NCBI RefSeq assembly: GCF_005884405.1
Contig: NZ_VCAO01000003.1
Span: 310,001-374,000, forward strand
Direction: 5' to 3'
DNA: 64,000 nt
Origin: Qipengyuania marisflavi
Lineage (GTDB): Bacteria; Pseudomonadota; Alphaproteobacteria; Sphingomonadales; Sphingomonadaceae
In this document: in pieces, positions 1 through 10,224 of the stretch
Numbering within the stretch: position 1 is the stretch's first letter
How the letters are laid out: each line of letters opens with the position of its first letter
Position numbers and translations under genes: made by a program
Notes under the pieces: generated by a model
Seen by the model: only the letters and a program-made list of their open reading frames with translations
What the model was told of the DNA's origin: nothing
Databases searched by the model: none

Positions 1-1
1 T

Positions 2-1216
2 GGCTGGTTCAATGCCTATGCCCATGCGGCACAGGCCGATGATGTCGACTGCGTGCTGCATCTGGGCGATTATTTCTATGAATATGCGCCGGGCACTTAT
101 CCTTCCGCTGGCGATGTGACTCCGGGCCGCACGGTCTGGCCAGAGCGCGAGCTGGTGGCGCTGGCTGATTACCGCGCGCGCTTTGCCGCTTATCGCCGCG
201 ATGCCGATTTGCGCCGTCTGCACCAACTGTTCCCGATGATCGCAGTGGCGGACGATCACGAAAGCGCGAATGATTCGTGGGCGGGCGGCGCGCAGAACCA
301 CCAACCGGACAGCGAAGGCCCGTGGGATGTGCGCAAGGCCGCCGCGATCCGCGCCTATCGTGAATGGATGCCGGTATCGGACGAGCCATGGGCCGAATAT
401 GAAATCGGCAATCTGGCGACGCTGTTCCGGCTGGAAACCCGGCTGACCGCGCGCTCAGAGCAATTTTCCTTCGATGATCTGCTGGCGGGCAAGACCACTT
501 CCGAAGCAGCACAGGCGGCGCTGATCGCTTTTCGTGATGAAACCTATCGCGACCCCGCGCGCGAAATGCTGGGCGCGGCGCAGCAGGGCTGGCTGGCAAA
601 TGGCCTGAAGCGGTCGCGCGGTGACGGCAAAATCTGGCAAGTGCTGGTGCAGCAGGTGTTGATGGGCAGTCTGTCCTCGCCGCCGGGTGTCGATGCGCTG
701 CTGCCCAAGGATACGCCCGATTTCATACGCAAGCGGGTGGTGGCAGGCGCGCGGGCGGCGGAGACCGGGCTGCCGCTCAATATGGATGCGTGGGATGGCT
801 ATCCCGCCGCGCGCGAACGGCTGTTTGCAGCCGCGCTGGCCGCCGATGCCAATCTGATTTCGCTGGCGGGCGACACGCACAATGCATGGGCCTTCGACCT
901 GTCGCATGACAGCGCGCCGGTGGGTGTCGAATTTGGCGGCCAGTCGGTGTCATCGCCGGGTTTCGAAGGCTATCTGCCCATGCTTCCGCCGCCGGTCCTG
1001 ACGGGCGCATTGGTGCAGCGCAATCCGCAATTGCGCTGGGCCGACACGTCGCAGCGCGGCTATATGGCGGTCGAACTCACGCCCCAGCGGGCGAGCAGCG
1101 AATACCGCTTTGTCAGCAGCGTGCGGACGCGCGGTGCCGATCTGGCGGGGACCAAGACGCTCACCACGCTGACGGGCAGGCGGACGCTGGCGCTGGGCGC
1201 AGAAACCGGGTCCTGA
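2..1216 (+). CDS. PhoD-like alkaline phosphatase (5' end outside window)
   Basis: C-terminal ~404 residues of a PhoD-family metallophosphatase; the frame is open to the window edge, so the start is missing. Visible family signatures are LGDYFYEY (metal-binding Asp and Tyr), [10 protein letters not shown] and LAGDTHNAW near the C-terminus. PhoD enzymes are secreted, metal-dependent phosphodiesterases/phosphomonoesterases that release phosphate outside the cytoplasm. The Tat signal expected at the N-terminus cannot be seen. It ends 67 bases before thrS on the same strand, and nothing suggests a shared function. Family assignment is firm; the substrate is unknown. Confidence 0.9.
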   Translation, partial: GWFNAYAHAAQADDVDCVLHLGDYFYEYAPGTYPSAGDVTPGRTVWPERELVALADYRARFAAYRRDADLRRLHQLFPMIAVADDHESANDSWAGGAQNHQPDSEGPWDVRKAAAIRAYREWMPVSDEPWAEYEIGNLATLFRLETRLTARSEQFSFDDLLAGKTTSEAAQAALIAFRDETYRDPAREMLGAAQQGWLANGLKRSRGDGKIWQVLVQQVLMGSLSSPPGVDALLPKDTPDFIRKRVVAGARAAETGLPLNMDAWDGYPAARERLFAAALAADANLISLAGDTHNAWAFDLSHDSAPVGVEFGGQSVSSPGFEGYLPMLPPPVLTGALVQRNPQLRWADTSQRGYMAVELTPQRASSEYRFVSSVRTRGADLAGTKTLTTLTGRRTLALGAETGS

Positions 1217-1283
1217 CCAAACGCCGCTTCAAGCGCGCGCCGTGATGTGCCATGGGCGCGGCACACCAAACGGACGAGTACAC

Positions 1284-3305
1284 ATGACCGAACTGCTCAA
1301 GATCAGCCTACCCGATGGATCGGTGCGCGAAGTGGCGCATGGCTCCACCCCGGCGGATATCGCCGCTGCGATCGGCCCCGGCCTTGCCAAGGCGGCGCTG
1401 GCCGCGCGTGTCGACCACGGCTCAGGCGAGGAATTGCGTGACCTCAACCGCCCCTTCGAAGGCGATGCGCAGCTGGCACTGGTCACTGCGCGCGACGAGG
1501 ATGACGCGCTGGAACTGGCGCGCCACGATTTCGCGCATGTTCTGGCCGAGGCGGTGCAGGCGCTTTATCCCGGCACGCAGATCACCTTTGGTCCCTCGAC
1601 CGAGGACGGCTTCTACTACGATGTCAAGGCGCCCGATAACCGCGAGCCGTTCAGCATGGACGATCTGCCCGCGATCGAAGAACAGATGCGCGCGATCATC
1701 AAGGCCGACAAGCCGCTGCGCCGCGAGGTGTGGAGCCGCGAACAGCTGATCGAAAAATGGGCGGCCGAGGGCGAAAGCTTCAAGGCCGAATGGGCGCGCG
1801 AACTGCCCGAGGGCGAAGAACTGACGGTCTATCATTCGGGCGAGGACTGGCTGGATATGTGCCGCGGCCCGCATTTGCCCAGCACCGGCAAACTGGACCC
1901 TGCGGCATTCAAGCTGATGCGGGTTGCCGGGGCATATTGGCGCGGCGACCAGAACAATGCGCAGCTGACGCGGATTTACGGCACGGGCTGGCTCAACAAG
2001 AAACAGCTCAACGCGCATCTGATGCGGCTGGAAGAAGCCGCCAAGCGCGACCACCGCAAGCTGGGCCGCGAAATGGATCTGTTCCATCTGCAGGAAGAGG
2101 CGCACGGCAGCGTGTTCTGGCATCCGCAGGGCTACAAGATCTGGCGTGAGCTTGAGGCGTATATGCGCCGCAAGATGGATGCCGCCGATTACCGCGAGAT
2201 CAAGACCCCGCAGCTGATGGATGTGCGCCAGTGGGAGCAGTCCGGGCATTGGGGCAAATATGCGGAAAACATGTTCGCTGTGCCCGACATGGTGCCGGAC
2301 GTGAACGCCGATGAGGGCAAGGCCGCGCCAGTAGTGGCCGATGATGCCGACTGGATGGCGATCAAGCCGATGAATTGCCCGGCACATGTGCTGGTCTTCA
2401 AACAGGGCATCACGTCCTATCGCGACCTGCCGATCCGGCTGGGCGAGATGGGTTGCTGTCACCGCAACGAACCGCATGGCGCGCTGCACGGGCTGATGCG
2501 GGTGCGCCAGTTCACGCAGGACGACGCGCATATCTTCTGCACCGAAGATCAGGTGGTTGATGAAGTGCGCAAGTTCTGCGCGCTGGCGGACCAGGTCTAT
2601 CGCGATTTCGGCTTTACCTATCACGTCAAACTGGCGCTGCGGCCCGAACAGCGCTTCGGTTCGGATGCGGATTGGGACAAGGCCGAACAGGAACTGCGCG
2701 ACGCGGTGGCCGAAGCCGGGATGAACACCGAGGAATTCGGCTGGGAAGAGCTTCCCGGAGAAGGCGCATTCTATGCCCCCAAGCTGGAATGGCATCTGAC
2801 CGATGCGATTGGGCGGACCTGGCAGGTCGGCACGATCCAAGGCGACCGCGTGCTGCCCGAACGGCTCGATGCGAATTACATCGGCGAAGATGGCGATAAA
2901 CATCGTCCAGTCATGCTGCACCGAGCAATCTTCGGGTCATACGAGCGCTTCATTGGCATTCTGATTGAACATTTCGCGGGCAAGCTGCCCGTCTGGCTCG
3001 CCCCGACGCAGGCTGTAGTGGCGACCATTGTTTCGGACGCTGATGACTATGCCAATCAAGTGGTCGGCCAGCTGAAAGCGGCGGGCATCCGCGTGGCCAG
3101 CGATCTGCGTAACGAGAAGATCAATTACAAGGTGCGCGAGCACAGCCTGGCCAAGGTTCCGCACCTGCTGGTAGTTGGCAAGCGCGAGGCGGAGGAAGGC
3201 ACTGTGGCTGTGCGCACGCTGGGCGAACAGCACCAGAAGGTGATGTCGCTGGACGAAGCTATCACGATGCTGCGCACTGCGGCCACCGCGCCCGATCTGC
3301 GCTGA
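1284..3305 (+). CDS. thrS: Threonyl-tRNA synthetase
   Basis: Class II aminoacyl-tRNA synthetase that charges tRNA-Thr in the cytoplasm; 673 aa, normal for the family. Order: TGS domain (about residues 1-60), the editing/SAD domain with [10 protein letters not shown] and DMCRGPHLP, the catalytic core with [11 protein letters not shown] (zinc Cys), [14 protein letters not shown] (motif 2 and zinc His) and [13 protein letters not shown], then an anticodon-binding domain. A short insertion before the zinc Cys ([11 protein letters not shown] region) looks lineage-specific. The ATG at 1284 begins the TGS domain; an in-frame GTG 42 bases upstream gives a tail not expected for the family. No T-box-like leader is seen. 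Confidence 0.97.
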   Translation: MTELLKISLPDGSVREVAHGSTPADIAAAIGPGLAKAALAARVDHGSGEELRDLNRPFEGDAQLALVTARDEDDALELARHDFAHVLAEAVQALYPGTQITFGPSTEDGFYYDVKAPDNREPFSMDDLPAIEEQMRAIIKADKPLRREVWSREQLIEKWAAEGESFKAEWARELPEGEELTVYHSGEDWLDMCRGPHLPSTGKLDPAAFKLMRVAGAYWRGDQNNAQLTRIYGTGWLNKKQLNAHLMRLEEAAKRDHRKLGREMDLFHLQEEAHGSVFWHPQGYKIWRELEAYMRRKMDAADYREIKTPQLMDVRQWEQSGHWGKYAENMFAVPDMVPDVNADEGKAAPVVADDADWMAIKPMNCPAHVLVFKQGITSYRDLPIRLGEMGCCHRNEPHGALHGLMRVRQFTQDDAHIFCTEDQVVDEVRKFCALADQVYRDFGFTYHVKLALRPEQRFGSDADWDKAEQELRDAVAEAGMNTEEFGWEELPGEGAFYAPKLEWHLTDAIGRTWQVGTIQGDRVLPERLDANYIGEDGDKHRPVMLHRAIFGSYERFIGILIEHFAGKLPVWLAPTQAVVATIVSDADDYANQVVGQLKAAGIRVASDLRNEKINYKVREHSLAKVPHLLVVGKREAEEGTVAVRTLGEQHQKVMSLDEAITMLRTAATAPDLR

Positions 3306-3320
3306 TTCAGCCGCATTACG

Positions 3321-4070
3321 ATGGAACTGCTCGCCGGATTTTCCGCGCTTCAAGTGGGCGGCGCGCTGGCGACGGCACTGATTGCCGCCTTCATTCGCGG
3401 GCTGGCGGGCTTCGGTATGGCGATCCTGCTGGTCCCGGTGCTGGCGCTGGCGCTGACCCCGGTCGAGGCGGTGATGGTCACCAATGGCGTGGCGCTGCTG
3501 GTCGGGCTGAGCGAAGCGCGCAGCATCTGGAGCAATGCGGAAAAATCGGCGCTGCGCATTTCTGGATGGGTGTTGGTTGCCACGCTGCCGGGCCTGTGGC
3601 TGCTGTCGATCACAGCGCCCGATCTGGCGCGCGTGCTGATCGCTCTGGTTGCGCTGTCGGCCTTTGCCGCGATCCTGCTACCGCAGCGACCGGCCGATTT
3701 GCCGGGTCATGTCCACACGGGTGTCACCGGCATCGCGACCGGGCTGCTGACCGGTTTTGCCGGGATGCCGGGGCCGCCGGTGGTGCCCTATTATGTCGGC
3801 AGGGCAATCCCGCGGGTGCAGGCGAAAGCCTCGATGCTGTTGATCTTCAGCTTTGCCGCGCTGGTCGGGCTGGGATCGGGAGCGGCGCTGGGCGTGCTCC
3901 AGCTGCGACATCTGTTGCTGTCGTTGCTGCTGTTTCCGGCGGTGCTGGTGGGCAATTGGCTGGGCGCGCTGGCCTTTGGCAAGGTCAATGACCGCATCTG
4001 GCGCAGCTTTGTGGCACTGATGCTGGCAGCCGCGGCCGCCGTCGCTTTTGTTAAGCTGTTACAGGCCTAG
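3321..4070 (+). CDS. TauE/SafE-family membrane exporter
   Basis: 249-aa hydrophobic protein with about eight predicted transmembrane segments, beginning MELLAGFSALQVGGAL. The GLAGFGMAILLVPVLAL repeat near the N-terminus and GLLTGFAGMPGPPVVPYYV in the second half are the paired signatures of TauE/SafE (UPF0721) permeases, which move sulfite, sulfoacetate or other small organosulfur anions across the inner membrane. It begins 15 bases after thrS and may be read through from it. The actual substrate cannot be deduced; no sulfur-metabolism genes lie nearby. Confidence 0.88.
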   Translation: MELLAGFSALQVGGALATALIAAFIRGLAGFGMAILLVPVLALALTPVEAVMVTNGVALLVGLSEARSIWSNAEKSALRISGWVLVATLPGLWLLSITAPDLARVLIALVALSAFAAILLPQRPADLPGHVHTGVTGIATGLLTGFAGMPGPPVVPYYVGRAIPRVQAKASMLLIFSFAALVGLGSGAALGVLQLRHLLLSLLLFPAVLVGNWLGALAFGKVNDRIWRSFVALMLAAAAAVAFVKLLQA

Positions 4071-4199
4071 CGCGGGTAAGACCGGGCCGGCAGCAGCCAG
4101 CGCCAGCGCACAGCCCAGCACGATTGCCGCCCTGGCGACCGCGAAGGGGTCGAGCGAATGCTGGTTCTGAGCGCGGATTTGAGCGATTGCCTTGGCCAT
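4059..4199 (-). CDS. Possible 46-aa single-span membrane protein
   Basis: Short reading frame from ATG at 4199 to a stop at 4059. It encodes a basic/polar N-terminal half and one hydrophobic stretch (AIVLGCALALAAAGPVL). It starts 35 bases after agmatine deiminase on the same strand, and its last 12 bases overlap the convergent TauE gene. No strong ribosome binding site is visible. Its only support is the hydrophobic pattern and gene-like position; it may be a chance frame in high-GC DNA. Confidence 0.35.
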   Translation of the reverse strand: MAKAIAQIRAQNQHSLDPFAVARAAIVLGCALALAAAGPVLPALGL

Positions 4200-4233
4200 C
4201 GGGCCAGTCTCGGCGCATTTCCCTAACGAAACG

Positions 4234-5226
4234 TTAAAGCGCGGCCCGGGCAGAGGGCATCTGCTGGCTGGCACAGTGAAAGCCGCCGCCGCCCGCCAGC
4301 ACGGCATCGGCGGGCAGGCCGATGGTGGCGCGATCGGGGAACAACGCGGCAATCGCCGCGACGCCGTCCGCATCATGCGGGCTGCCAAAGGTGGGGACCA
4401 CCACCAGATGGCTGGTGATCGCGAAATTGGCATAGCTGGCGGGTTCGATCCGGTCGCCGCTGCTGATCCGTCCGGGAGAGGGGATTTCGCGCACTGTCAC
4501 GCCCGCCCCCTCTGCCCGCGCTTTAGCGTCGGCATAGATCGCCGCGTTGGGATCATCCCTGCCGGTTGCGCAGGGCAGCGCCAGCGTATTGGCCGCCACA
4601 AACCGCGCAAGATTATCGACATGGCCATCGGTGTGATCATTGATCAAGCCATCGCCAAGCCACAGGACGTTCTTGAAGCCGAGATCATGGCACAGTCGCT
4701 GCTCGATCTGATCCTGTGACAATTGCGGGTTGCGATTGGGGTTGAGCAGGCACTGCTGCGTGGTGACCACCAGCCCGCGCCCGTCACCATCGATGGCACC
4801 GCCTTCCAGCACCCAGTCACCCACCTTCAGCGGCAGACCGGCATCCTCGGCCAGCCGCGCGCCGACCGTCTGGTCGCCATCCATCAGATATTTGCCGCCC
4901 CAGCCGTTAAAGCCAAAGCGCCGTGCCGCGCGCCCGCCATCGGGGCGGGTCAGCACCAGCGGCCCGGTATCGCGCAGCCAGACATCGCCATAGTGCCGCC
5001 GCTCCAGCGTAACCCCCGCAGAAACCAGATTGCGCGCGCGCGCTTCATTCGCGCCATCGCGCACCAGCAGGCGCACATCCTGCCCGCTCTCCGCAACGGC
5101 ATTGGCAAAAGCAGCGATCTGTTCCTGCGCACGCGGCAGCACCGCAGGCCATTCATCGGCATCATGCGGGAAGCCGATCCACAGCCAGTCCTGCGGCGCC
5201 CATTCGGGCGGCATGGTGAAGGTCAC
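4234..5226 (-). CDS. aguA: Agmatine deiminase
   Basis: 330-aa peptidylarginine-deiminase-fold enzyme that hydrolyses agmatine to N-carbamoylputrescine and ammonia, a step of arginine-to-putrescine conversion. Diagnostic features are the N-terminal PPEWAPQDWLWIGFPH, RDTGPLV, FNGWGGKY, the conserved NDHTDGHVDN block and the catalytic Cys318 in GGGGFHCASQQMP. Start taken as GTG at 5226 with AGGA seven bases upstream; ATG at 5214 is the alternative. It follows the M28 peptidase by 37 bases, probably in the same transcript. The usual partner N-carbamoylputrescine amidase (aguB) is not adjacent. Confidence 0.93.
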   Translation of the reverse strand: MTFTMPPEWAPQDWLWIGFPHDADEWPAVLPRAQEQIAAFANAVAESGQDVRLLVRDGANEARARNLVSAGVTLERRHYGDVWLRDTGPLVLTRPDGGRAARRFGFNGWGGKYLMDGDQTVGARLAEDAGLPLKVGDWVLEGGAIDGDGRGLVVTTQQCLLNPNRNPQLSQDQIEQRLCHDLGFKNVLWLGDGLINDHTDGHVDNLARFVAANTLALPCATGRDDPNAAIYADAKARAEGAGVTVREIPSPGRISSGDRIEPASYANFAITSHLVVVPTFGSPHDADGVAAIAALFPDRATIGLPADAVLAGGGGFHCASQQMPSARAAL

Positions 5227-5263
5227 ATCCGGTTCCTGTCAGCGGGGTTTCAACAGCCTGCTA

Positions 5264-6958
5264 TCAGCAGCCCGGACCTTCGCCAGCGCAGCTTTCGTCG
5301 CGGATGCCGCGGAATTCGTCGCCGTCGTTCCAGTTCGGCCAGCTGGTGCTTTCGGCCAGCATCCGCCCGATCCGATAGAACAGCTTGACGTCGCCCATCA
5401 CGCCGGACCAGTCCCAATCGGGGTTATATTCATCCTTCGGCCCATGATAGCGGTTGTCGCGGTAATCCAGCGCGACCGCTGCGCCTGCTTCGGTGCCGCC
5501 CTCGGCCAGATCTTCTCCGCCATCGACATAGAGCATCGGCACGCCGCGCTTGGCGAAGGCGAAATGGTCAGAGCGGTAATAGTAGCCTGCCTCGGGGTTG
5601 GGATTGGGGGTGGAGACCCGGCCATCCACTTTCAACGCTGCTTCAAGGAAATCGTCGAGCTTGGATTTGCCCGGACCCACCACTGTCACATCATTGGACG
5701 GACCGGCCATCAGGAAGGCGTCCATATTGATCCCGCCGACTGTCTGGTTGAGCGGGAAGACCGGGTTGGCGGCATAATAATCCGCGCCCAGCAGGCCCGA
5801 TTCCTCTGCCGTCACGGCCAGAAAGACCAGGCTGCGTTTGGCAGGCCCGGCCTTGCCGTGCGCTTCGGCCAGAGCGACCAGCGCAGCGGTGCCGGTGGCG
5901 TTGTCGACTGCGCCATTGCAGATGTCATCGCCATCGGGTGCCGGTGTGCAGCGGCCCAAATGGTCCCAATGCGCGGTGTGGATGACATATTCGTCGGCGC
6001 GTTCGCTGCCGGGCATCACGCCGATCACATTCTGTGATTCGAACTTGCGGATGTCGTTGGCAAAGCTGGTTGATGCGGTCAGGCCCAGCGGCACTGGCTT
6101 GAACCCCTGCTTCTTCGCAGCGGCAGACAGCTTGGCGAAATCCTGTCCCGCAGCGGCCAGGATGCGCTTGCCGGCATCCATCTGGACCCAGCCGTTCATG
6201 ATTGTCAGCTGCGGCGCATTCTCGCCGCGCTGGGCATAGGCCTGCGGGCCGGACCACGAGGATTCGACCACGTTCCAGCCATAAGACGCAGGTTCGCTGT
6301 CATGGATGATGATCGCGCCTGCTGCGCCCTGCCGCGCGGCTTCTTCATATTTGTAGGTCCAGCGGCCATAAAAGGTCATCGCCTTGCCGCCAAATGGCCC
6401 CTCCAGCGTCTCGGTGCCGAAATCGGCATCATTGACGAGGATCACCGCCGTCTTGCCCGCCATGTCGAGACCGGCATAATCGTTCCAGTCCTTCTCAGGC
6501 GCGTTGATACCGTATCCGACAAACACCAGCTCGCTGTCTTCAAGGCTGGTCGCGGCGTCTTCGCGGTAGGTCACGCCGACCCAGTCCTTGCTGTATTCCA
6601 GCGCCATATCCTCGCCCCCGCCGGAGATTGTCAGCGGGGCGAAATCCTTGCCGGTAATCTCGACCAGTGGGACTTTCTGTACCCAGCTGCCATTGTTGCC
6701 GGGTTCCAGCCCCGCCGCTTCGAAGCGCTCGATCAGATAGGCGACGGTCTTTTCCTCGCCCGGAGAGCCGGGCATCCGCCCTTCGAACTCGTCAGACGAC
6801 AGCCGCTCGGTGACCTGCTTCATGGTCTCTTCCGACAATACGCCATCGGCGACTTCGGGAATGTCCAGCGCGGTCTGGCCGGTCGGTTCGGCTTCCTGTC
6901 CCATCGAACAGGCGGCGAGCAGCAGCGCGGCGCTGGCGGCAAAAGTGGTGCGGATCAT
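5264..6958 (-). CDS. M28-family zinc metallopeptidase, lipoprotein
   Basis: 564 aa with a lipoprotein signal (LLLAAC, lipid Cys17, Ser at +2, compatible with outer-membrane sorting). A PA-type insert domain precedes the M28 catalytic domain. Zinc-ligand motifs visible are HTAHWDHLG, NGAVDNATGTAALVALA, AVTAEESGLLGADYY (catalytic Glu) and RSDHFAFAKRGVP. The family contains di-zinc aminopeptidases and related hydrolases; a periplasmic or surface peptide-scavenging role is likely but the substrate is unknown. The frame extends 49 codons further upstream, but the signal peptide fixes ATG 6958. Divergent from glnE across about 100 bases. Confidence 0.92.
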   Translation of the reverse strand: MIRTTFAASAALLLAACSMGQEAEPTGQTALDIPEVADGVLSEETMKQVTERLSSDEFEGRMPGSPGEEKTVAYLIERFEAAGLEPGNNGSWVQKVPLVEITGKDFAPLTISGGGEDMALEYSKDWVGVTYREDAATSLEDSELVFVGYGINAPEKDWNDYAGLDMAGKTAVILVNDADFGTETLEGPFGGKAMTFYGRWTYKYEEAARQGAAGAIIIHDSEPASYGWNVVESSWSGPQAYAQRGENAPQLTIMNGWVQMDAGKRILAAAGQDFAKLSAAAKKQGFKPVPLGLTASTSFANDIRKFESQNVIGVMPGSERADEYVIHTAHWDHLGRCTPAPDGDDICNGAVDNATGTAALVALAEAHGKAGPAKRSLVFLAVTAEESGLLGADYYAANPVFPLNQTVGGINMDAFLMAGPSNDVTVVGPGKSKLDDFLEAALKVDGRVSTPNPNPEAGYYYRSDHFAFAKRGVPMLYVDGGEDLAEGGTEAGAAVALDYRDNRYHGPKDEYNPDWDWSGVMGDVKLFYRIGRMLAESTSWPNWNDGDEFRGIRDESCAGEGPGC

Positions 6959-7060
6959 GGCAGGTGCCCTCTCGGAAATGTCTATCGCGCGGGGTTGTTG
7001 CAGCCATCGCGCACAAGGGCAAGCTTGCGCGTGCGGCTCTGCGCCGTCAGGGATGCGGTG

Positions 7061-9745
7061 ATGGCTCAGGACTGGACCGGAGCGCTGGCACGCGCACGCG
7101 CACATGCGCCTTTCCTTGCGCGGGCGCTTGAGCGGCGTCCCGACCTCGCCGAATTACTGGCACAGGGTGACGGCGAGGCGGCGCTGACGGCAGCCAAGAC
7201 TTCGGGCGACGGCATTGATGACGTCGCGGTGGCACTGCGGCGGGAGCGGTTGGCGTTGGCATTGGTGCTGGCCATAGGTGATCTGGCCGGGGCGTTGCCC
7301 CTGGCGCTCGTGATGCGCCAGCTGTCGCTGTTTGCCGACCGCGCCCTGCACGCCGCCATTGTTGCTGCAATTGCCCGCCGGGTGCCCGATGCGCAGCCCG
7401 CCGGGATGATCGGGCTGGCGCTGGGCAAGCATGGCGCGGGTGAGCTGAATTACAGTTCGGACATCGATCCGATCCTGCTGTTCGACCCCGAAACCTTGCC
7501 GCGCCGGGAGCGGGACGAGCCGGGCGAGGCCGCGCAGCGCTATGCCCGCGACATTGTGCGCATTCTCTCTGACACCACCGCCGAGGGATATGTGTTCCGC
7601 GTCGATCTCAGACTGCGTCCGGCATCAGAGGTCAGCCCGCTGGCAATCTCGCTGGCCGCCGCAACCTCGCATTACGAAAGCTCCGCCCTGGCGTGGGAAC
7701 GCGCTGCCTTTATCCGCGCGCGCGCCTGTGCGGGCGATATCGCGGCGGGCGAGACTTTTCTCGACACGATCCGCCCTTTCGTCTGGCGGCGCAGTCTGGA
7801 TTTTGGCGCGATTGATGAAATCCGCCGCCTGACTTCGCGCATCCGTGAACAGCAGAGCGGGCCGACCGCCCCCGCACCGGGGTTCAACCTCAAGCTGGGG
7901 CGCGGCGGCATCCGCGAGATCGAATTCTTCGCGCAGACGCACCAGCTGATTCACGGCGGACGTGATCCCTCGCTGCGCTGCCGGGGCACCCGCGCCGCGC
8001 TTGATGCGCTGGCGGCGACCGGACGGATTGCGGCGGATGACGCGCGCATCATGGGCGACAGCTATGACGCGCTGCGGATGTATGAGCACCGCTTGCAGAT
8101 GGTGGACGATCAGCAGACCCATTCGCTGCCAGAAGGTGAGGCGCTGGACAATGTGGCGCATTTGCACGGGCTGCGCGATGCGGCGGCGCTGACCGGCGCA
8201 TTGCAGGAGCTGACCGCCCCCGTGGCGCAGCGGTTCGGTGCTTTGCTGGCCGAGGATGAAACCTCTGTCCCCGCCGACAGCCCGCATCTCGACCCGCCCG
8301 AGGCGGATGCCGCCCAGCTTGATCCGGCGCTGGTGGACCGCGTGTCGCATTGGACCGATGGCCGCTATCAGGCGCTGCGCAGTTCCGCCGCGATTGCGGC
8401 CTTCGAGGCGATCCGGCCGTCACTGCTGGCGGCGATGGCGGTTGCGGTCGATCCTGAGCGCGCGGTCAACCGCTGGGAGGCATTGCTGGCGCGCGCCTCC
8501 AGCGCGATCAATCTGTTCCGCCTGTTGGAGGCGCGGCCCGGCCTGTTCCAGCTACTCGCCGATTGCCTGGCGCTGGCCCCGCCACTGGCCGATGCACTGG
8601 GGCGTAGGCCTGAATTGCTGGGCGCGCTGATCGACCGCAGCGCTTTCGATTTGCCGGGCAGCACCGCCGATCTCGCAGCCTTGATGCAGCGGCGTGAGCG
8701 GGGCGATGATTACGAACAATTGCTGGACCGCATCCGCCGCATCACGGGCGAAACGCGGTTTGCGCTGGGTGTCCAGCTGATCGAGGCGGCGCATGATCCG
8801 CTTGATATCGCCGCGGCCCTTTCGCGCACGGCAGAGGCGGCGCTGCAAGTCGCCAGCGCCGGAGCGCGCGCGGAATTTGTCGCCAAGCATGGCAGCATTG
8901 CGGGCAGCGAGCTGGTTGTGCTGGGGCTGGGGCGGCTGGGCGGCGGGGCGCTGACCCACGCCTCCGACCTCGATATCGTTTACCTTTTCACCGGCTCGCA
9001 CACAGCGGAATCGGATGGCGCGCGCCCACTTGGCGCGACGCTCTATTATAACCGTCTGGCACAGCGGGTCAGTGCCGCGCTCAGCGTACCGACTGCGCAG
9101 GGCGCGCTGTATGAAGTCGACACGCGCCTGCGCCCGCAAGGCAATCAAGGCCCGCTGGCCGCAAGCGTGGAAAGCTTCGCGCGCTATCAGGCCGAGGATG
9201 CGTGGACGTGGGAGCATATGGCGCTGACCCGCGCCCGCGTGCTGGTGGGCTCGCCGCAGGCACGCGCAGAGCTTGAGGCGGCGGTGCAAGGGGTATTGTT
9301 GCGCGAACGTGATCCGCAGGCATTGCGCGCCGACGTGTTGTCGATGCGCGCGGAGATGGCGCGGCACAAACCGGCCAAGGGGCCGCTCGACGCGAAATTG
9401 CTGCGCGGCGGTTTGGTCGATCTGGAATTCATCGTCCATTTCCTCCAGCTGCGTGATCGCCGTGCGCTGACGCCCGATCTGGCCAAAGCCATTGCCGTGC
9501 TGGTGCAGGATGGCCTGCTGCCCGCCGAACTGCGCGAGGCGCATGCGCTGATGACGCGGCTGTTGGTGGGAACCCGGATGCTTGCCCCCGATCTCGTCAT
9601 GCCGCCGGGCAAAGCCGCGCAGATCCTCGCCAAATTGTGCGGCTGCAAAGATAACCGGGGGCTGATTACAGAATTCACCGCAGCGCGGCGCGCTGTCGCA
9701 GCCGCCTGGCATGCGGTTTTCGCCGAACCATTGGAGACAGATTGA
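7061..9745 (+). CDS. glnE: Bifunctional glutamine synthetase adenylyltransferase/deadenylase
   Basis: 894-aa regulator that adenylylates and deadenylylates glutamine synthetase in response to nitrogen status relayed by PII. Two nucleotidyltransferase domains are visible: GKHGAGELNYSSDIDPILL (about residues 123-141) and GLGRLGGGALTHASDLDIV (about 620-638), each followed by a helical GlnD-uridylyltransferase-associated region. Somewhat shorter than the E. coli protein (946 aa), with the N-terminal region reduced. ATG 7061 chosen; an in-frame GTG at 7031 would add ten residues. Its stop overlaps the bcp start (TGATG), indicating translational coupling. Confidence 0.95.
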   Translation: MAQDWTGALARARAHAPFLARALERRPDLAELLAQGDGEAALTAAKTSGDGIDDVAVALRRERLALALVLAIGDLAGALPLALVMRQLSLFADRALHAAIVAAIARRVPDAQPAGMIGLALGKHGAGELNYSSDIDPILLFDPETLPRRERDEPGEAAQRYARDIVRILSDTTAEGYVFRVDLRLRPASEVSPLAISLAAATSHYESSALAWERAAFIRARACAGDIAAGETFLDTIRPFVWRRSLDFGAIDEIRRLTSRIREQQSGPTAPAPGFNLKLGRGGIREIEFFAQTHQLIHGGRDPSLRCRGTRAALDALAATGRIAADDARIMGDSYDALRMYEHRLQMVDDQQTHSLPEGEALDNVAHLHGLRDAAALTGALQELTAPVAQRFGALLAEDETSVPADSPHLDPPEADAAQLDPALVDRVSHWTDGRYQALRSSAAIAAFEAIRPSLLAAMAVAVDPERAVNRWEALLARASSAINLFRLLEARPGLFQLLADCLALAPPLADALGRRPELLGALIDRSAFDLPGSTADLAALMQRRERGDDYEQLLDRIRRITGETRFALGVQLIEAAHDPLDIAAALSRTAEAALQVASAGARAEFVAKHGSIAGSELVVLGLGRLGGGALTHASDLDIVYLFTGSHTAESDGARPLGATLYYNRLAQRVSAALSVPTAQGALYEVDTRLRPQGNQGPLAASVESFARYQAEDAWTWEHMALTRARVLVGSPQARAELEAAVQGVLLRERDPQALRADVLSMRAEMARHKPAKGPLDAKLLRGGLVDLEFIVHFLQLRDRRALTPDLAKAIAVLVQDGLLPAELREAHALMTRLLVGTRMLAPDLVMPPGKAAQILAKLCGCKDNRGLITEFTAARRAVAAAWHAVFAEPLETD

Positions 9746-10224
9746 TGAGCAATCCCGCAATCCCGCAAGTGGGCGACACCATGCCCGATATCGCGCTGCA
9801 AACCCCCGATGGCGGGGAAGTGCGCGTGTCCGATTTCAAAGGACGCAAGCTGGCACTGTTCTTCTATCCGCGCGACAACACGCCGGGCTGCACGACAGAG
9901 GCGAAGGACTTCTCCGCATTGCGGGACGGTTTTGCGAAAGCGAACACGGCGCTGCTGGGGGTCAGCAAGGATTCGCCGCAGAAACATCGCAATTTCATCG
10001 CCAAGCATGCGCTGACAGTGGATCTGGCTACCGATGCCGAAAGCGGCGGTCTGTCCGATGCGCTGGGCGTGTGGGGGGAGAAGAAGCTCTATGGCAAAAC
10101 CTATCTGGGCATGATCCGCTCAACCTATCTGGTGGGCGAGGATGGCCGCATCCTGCGCATCTGGCCCAAGGTTAAGGTGAAGGGTCACGCCGATGCGGTG
10201 CTGGCCGCAGCGCAGGAGGCATGA
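9745..10224 (+). CDS. bcp: Thioredoxin-dependent thiol peroxidase (BCP/PrxQ type), single-cysteine
   Basis: 159-aa peroxiredoxin that reduces hydrogen peroxide and alkyl hydroperoxides. The peroxidatic Cys49 lies in PRDNTPGCTTEA with the supporting FFYPRD and the Arg in MIRSTYLV. It is the only cysteine in the protein: the resolving cysteine five residues later in classical Bcp (CxxxxC) is replaced by Lys here, so it must recycle through an external thiol. ATG 9745 shares one base with the glnE stop and has GGAG nine bases upstream; its own stop overlaps the next gene (ATGA). Confidence 0.93.
   Translation: MSNPAIPQVGDTMPDIALQTPDGGEVRVSDFKGRKLALFFYPRDNTPGCTTEAKDFSALRDGFAKANTALLGVSKDSPQKHRNFIAKHALTVDLATDAESGGLSDALGVWGEKKLYGKTYLGMIRSTYLVGEDGRILRIWPKVKVKGHADAVLAAAQEA

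Noticed and set aside
1217-1283. Possible T-box or attenuator upstream of thrS
   Set aside because: Only 67 bases, no stable hairpin or T-box-like sequence; such control is not expected in alphaproteobacteria.
4200-4433. Extension of the 46-aa frame to 124 residues
   Set aside because: It overlaps the 3' end of aguA on the same strand in another frame and has no conserved features.
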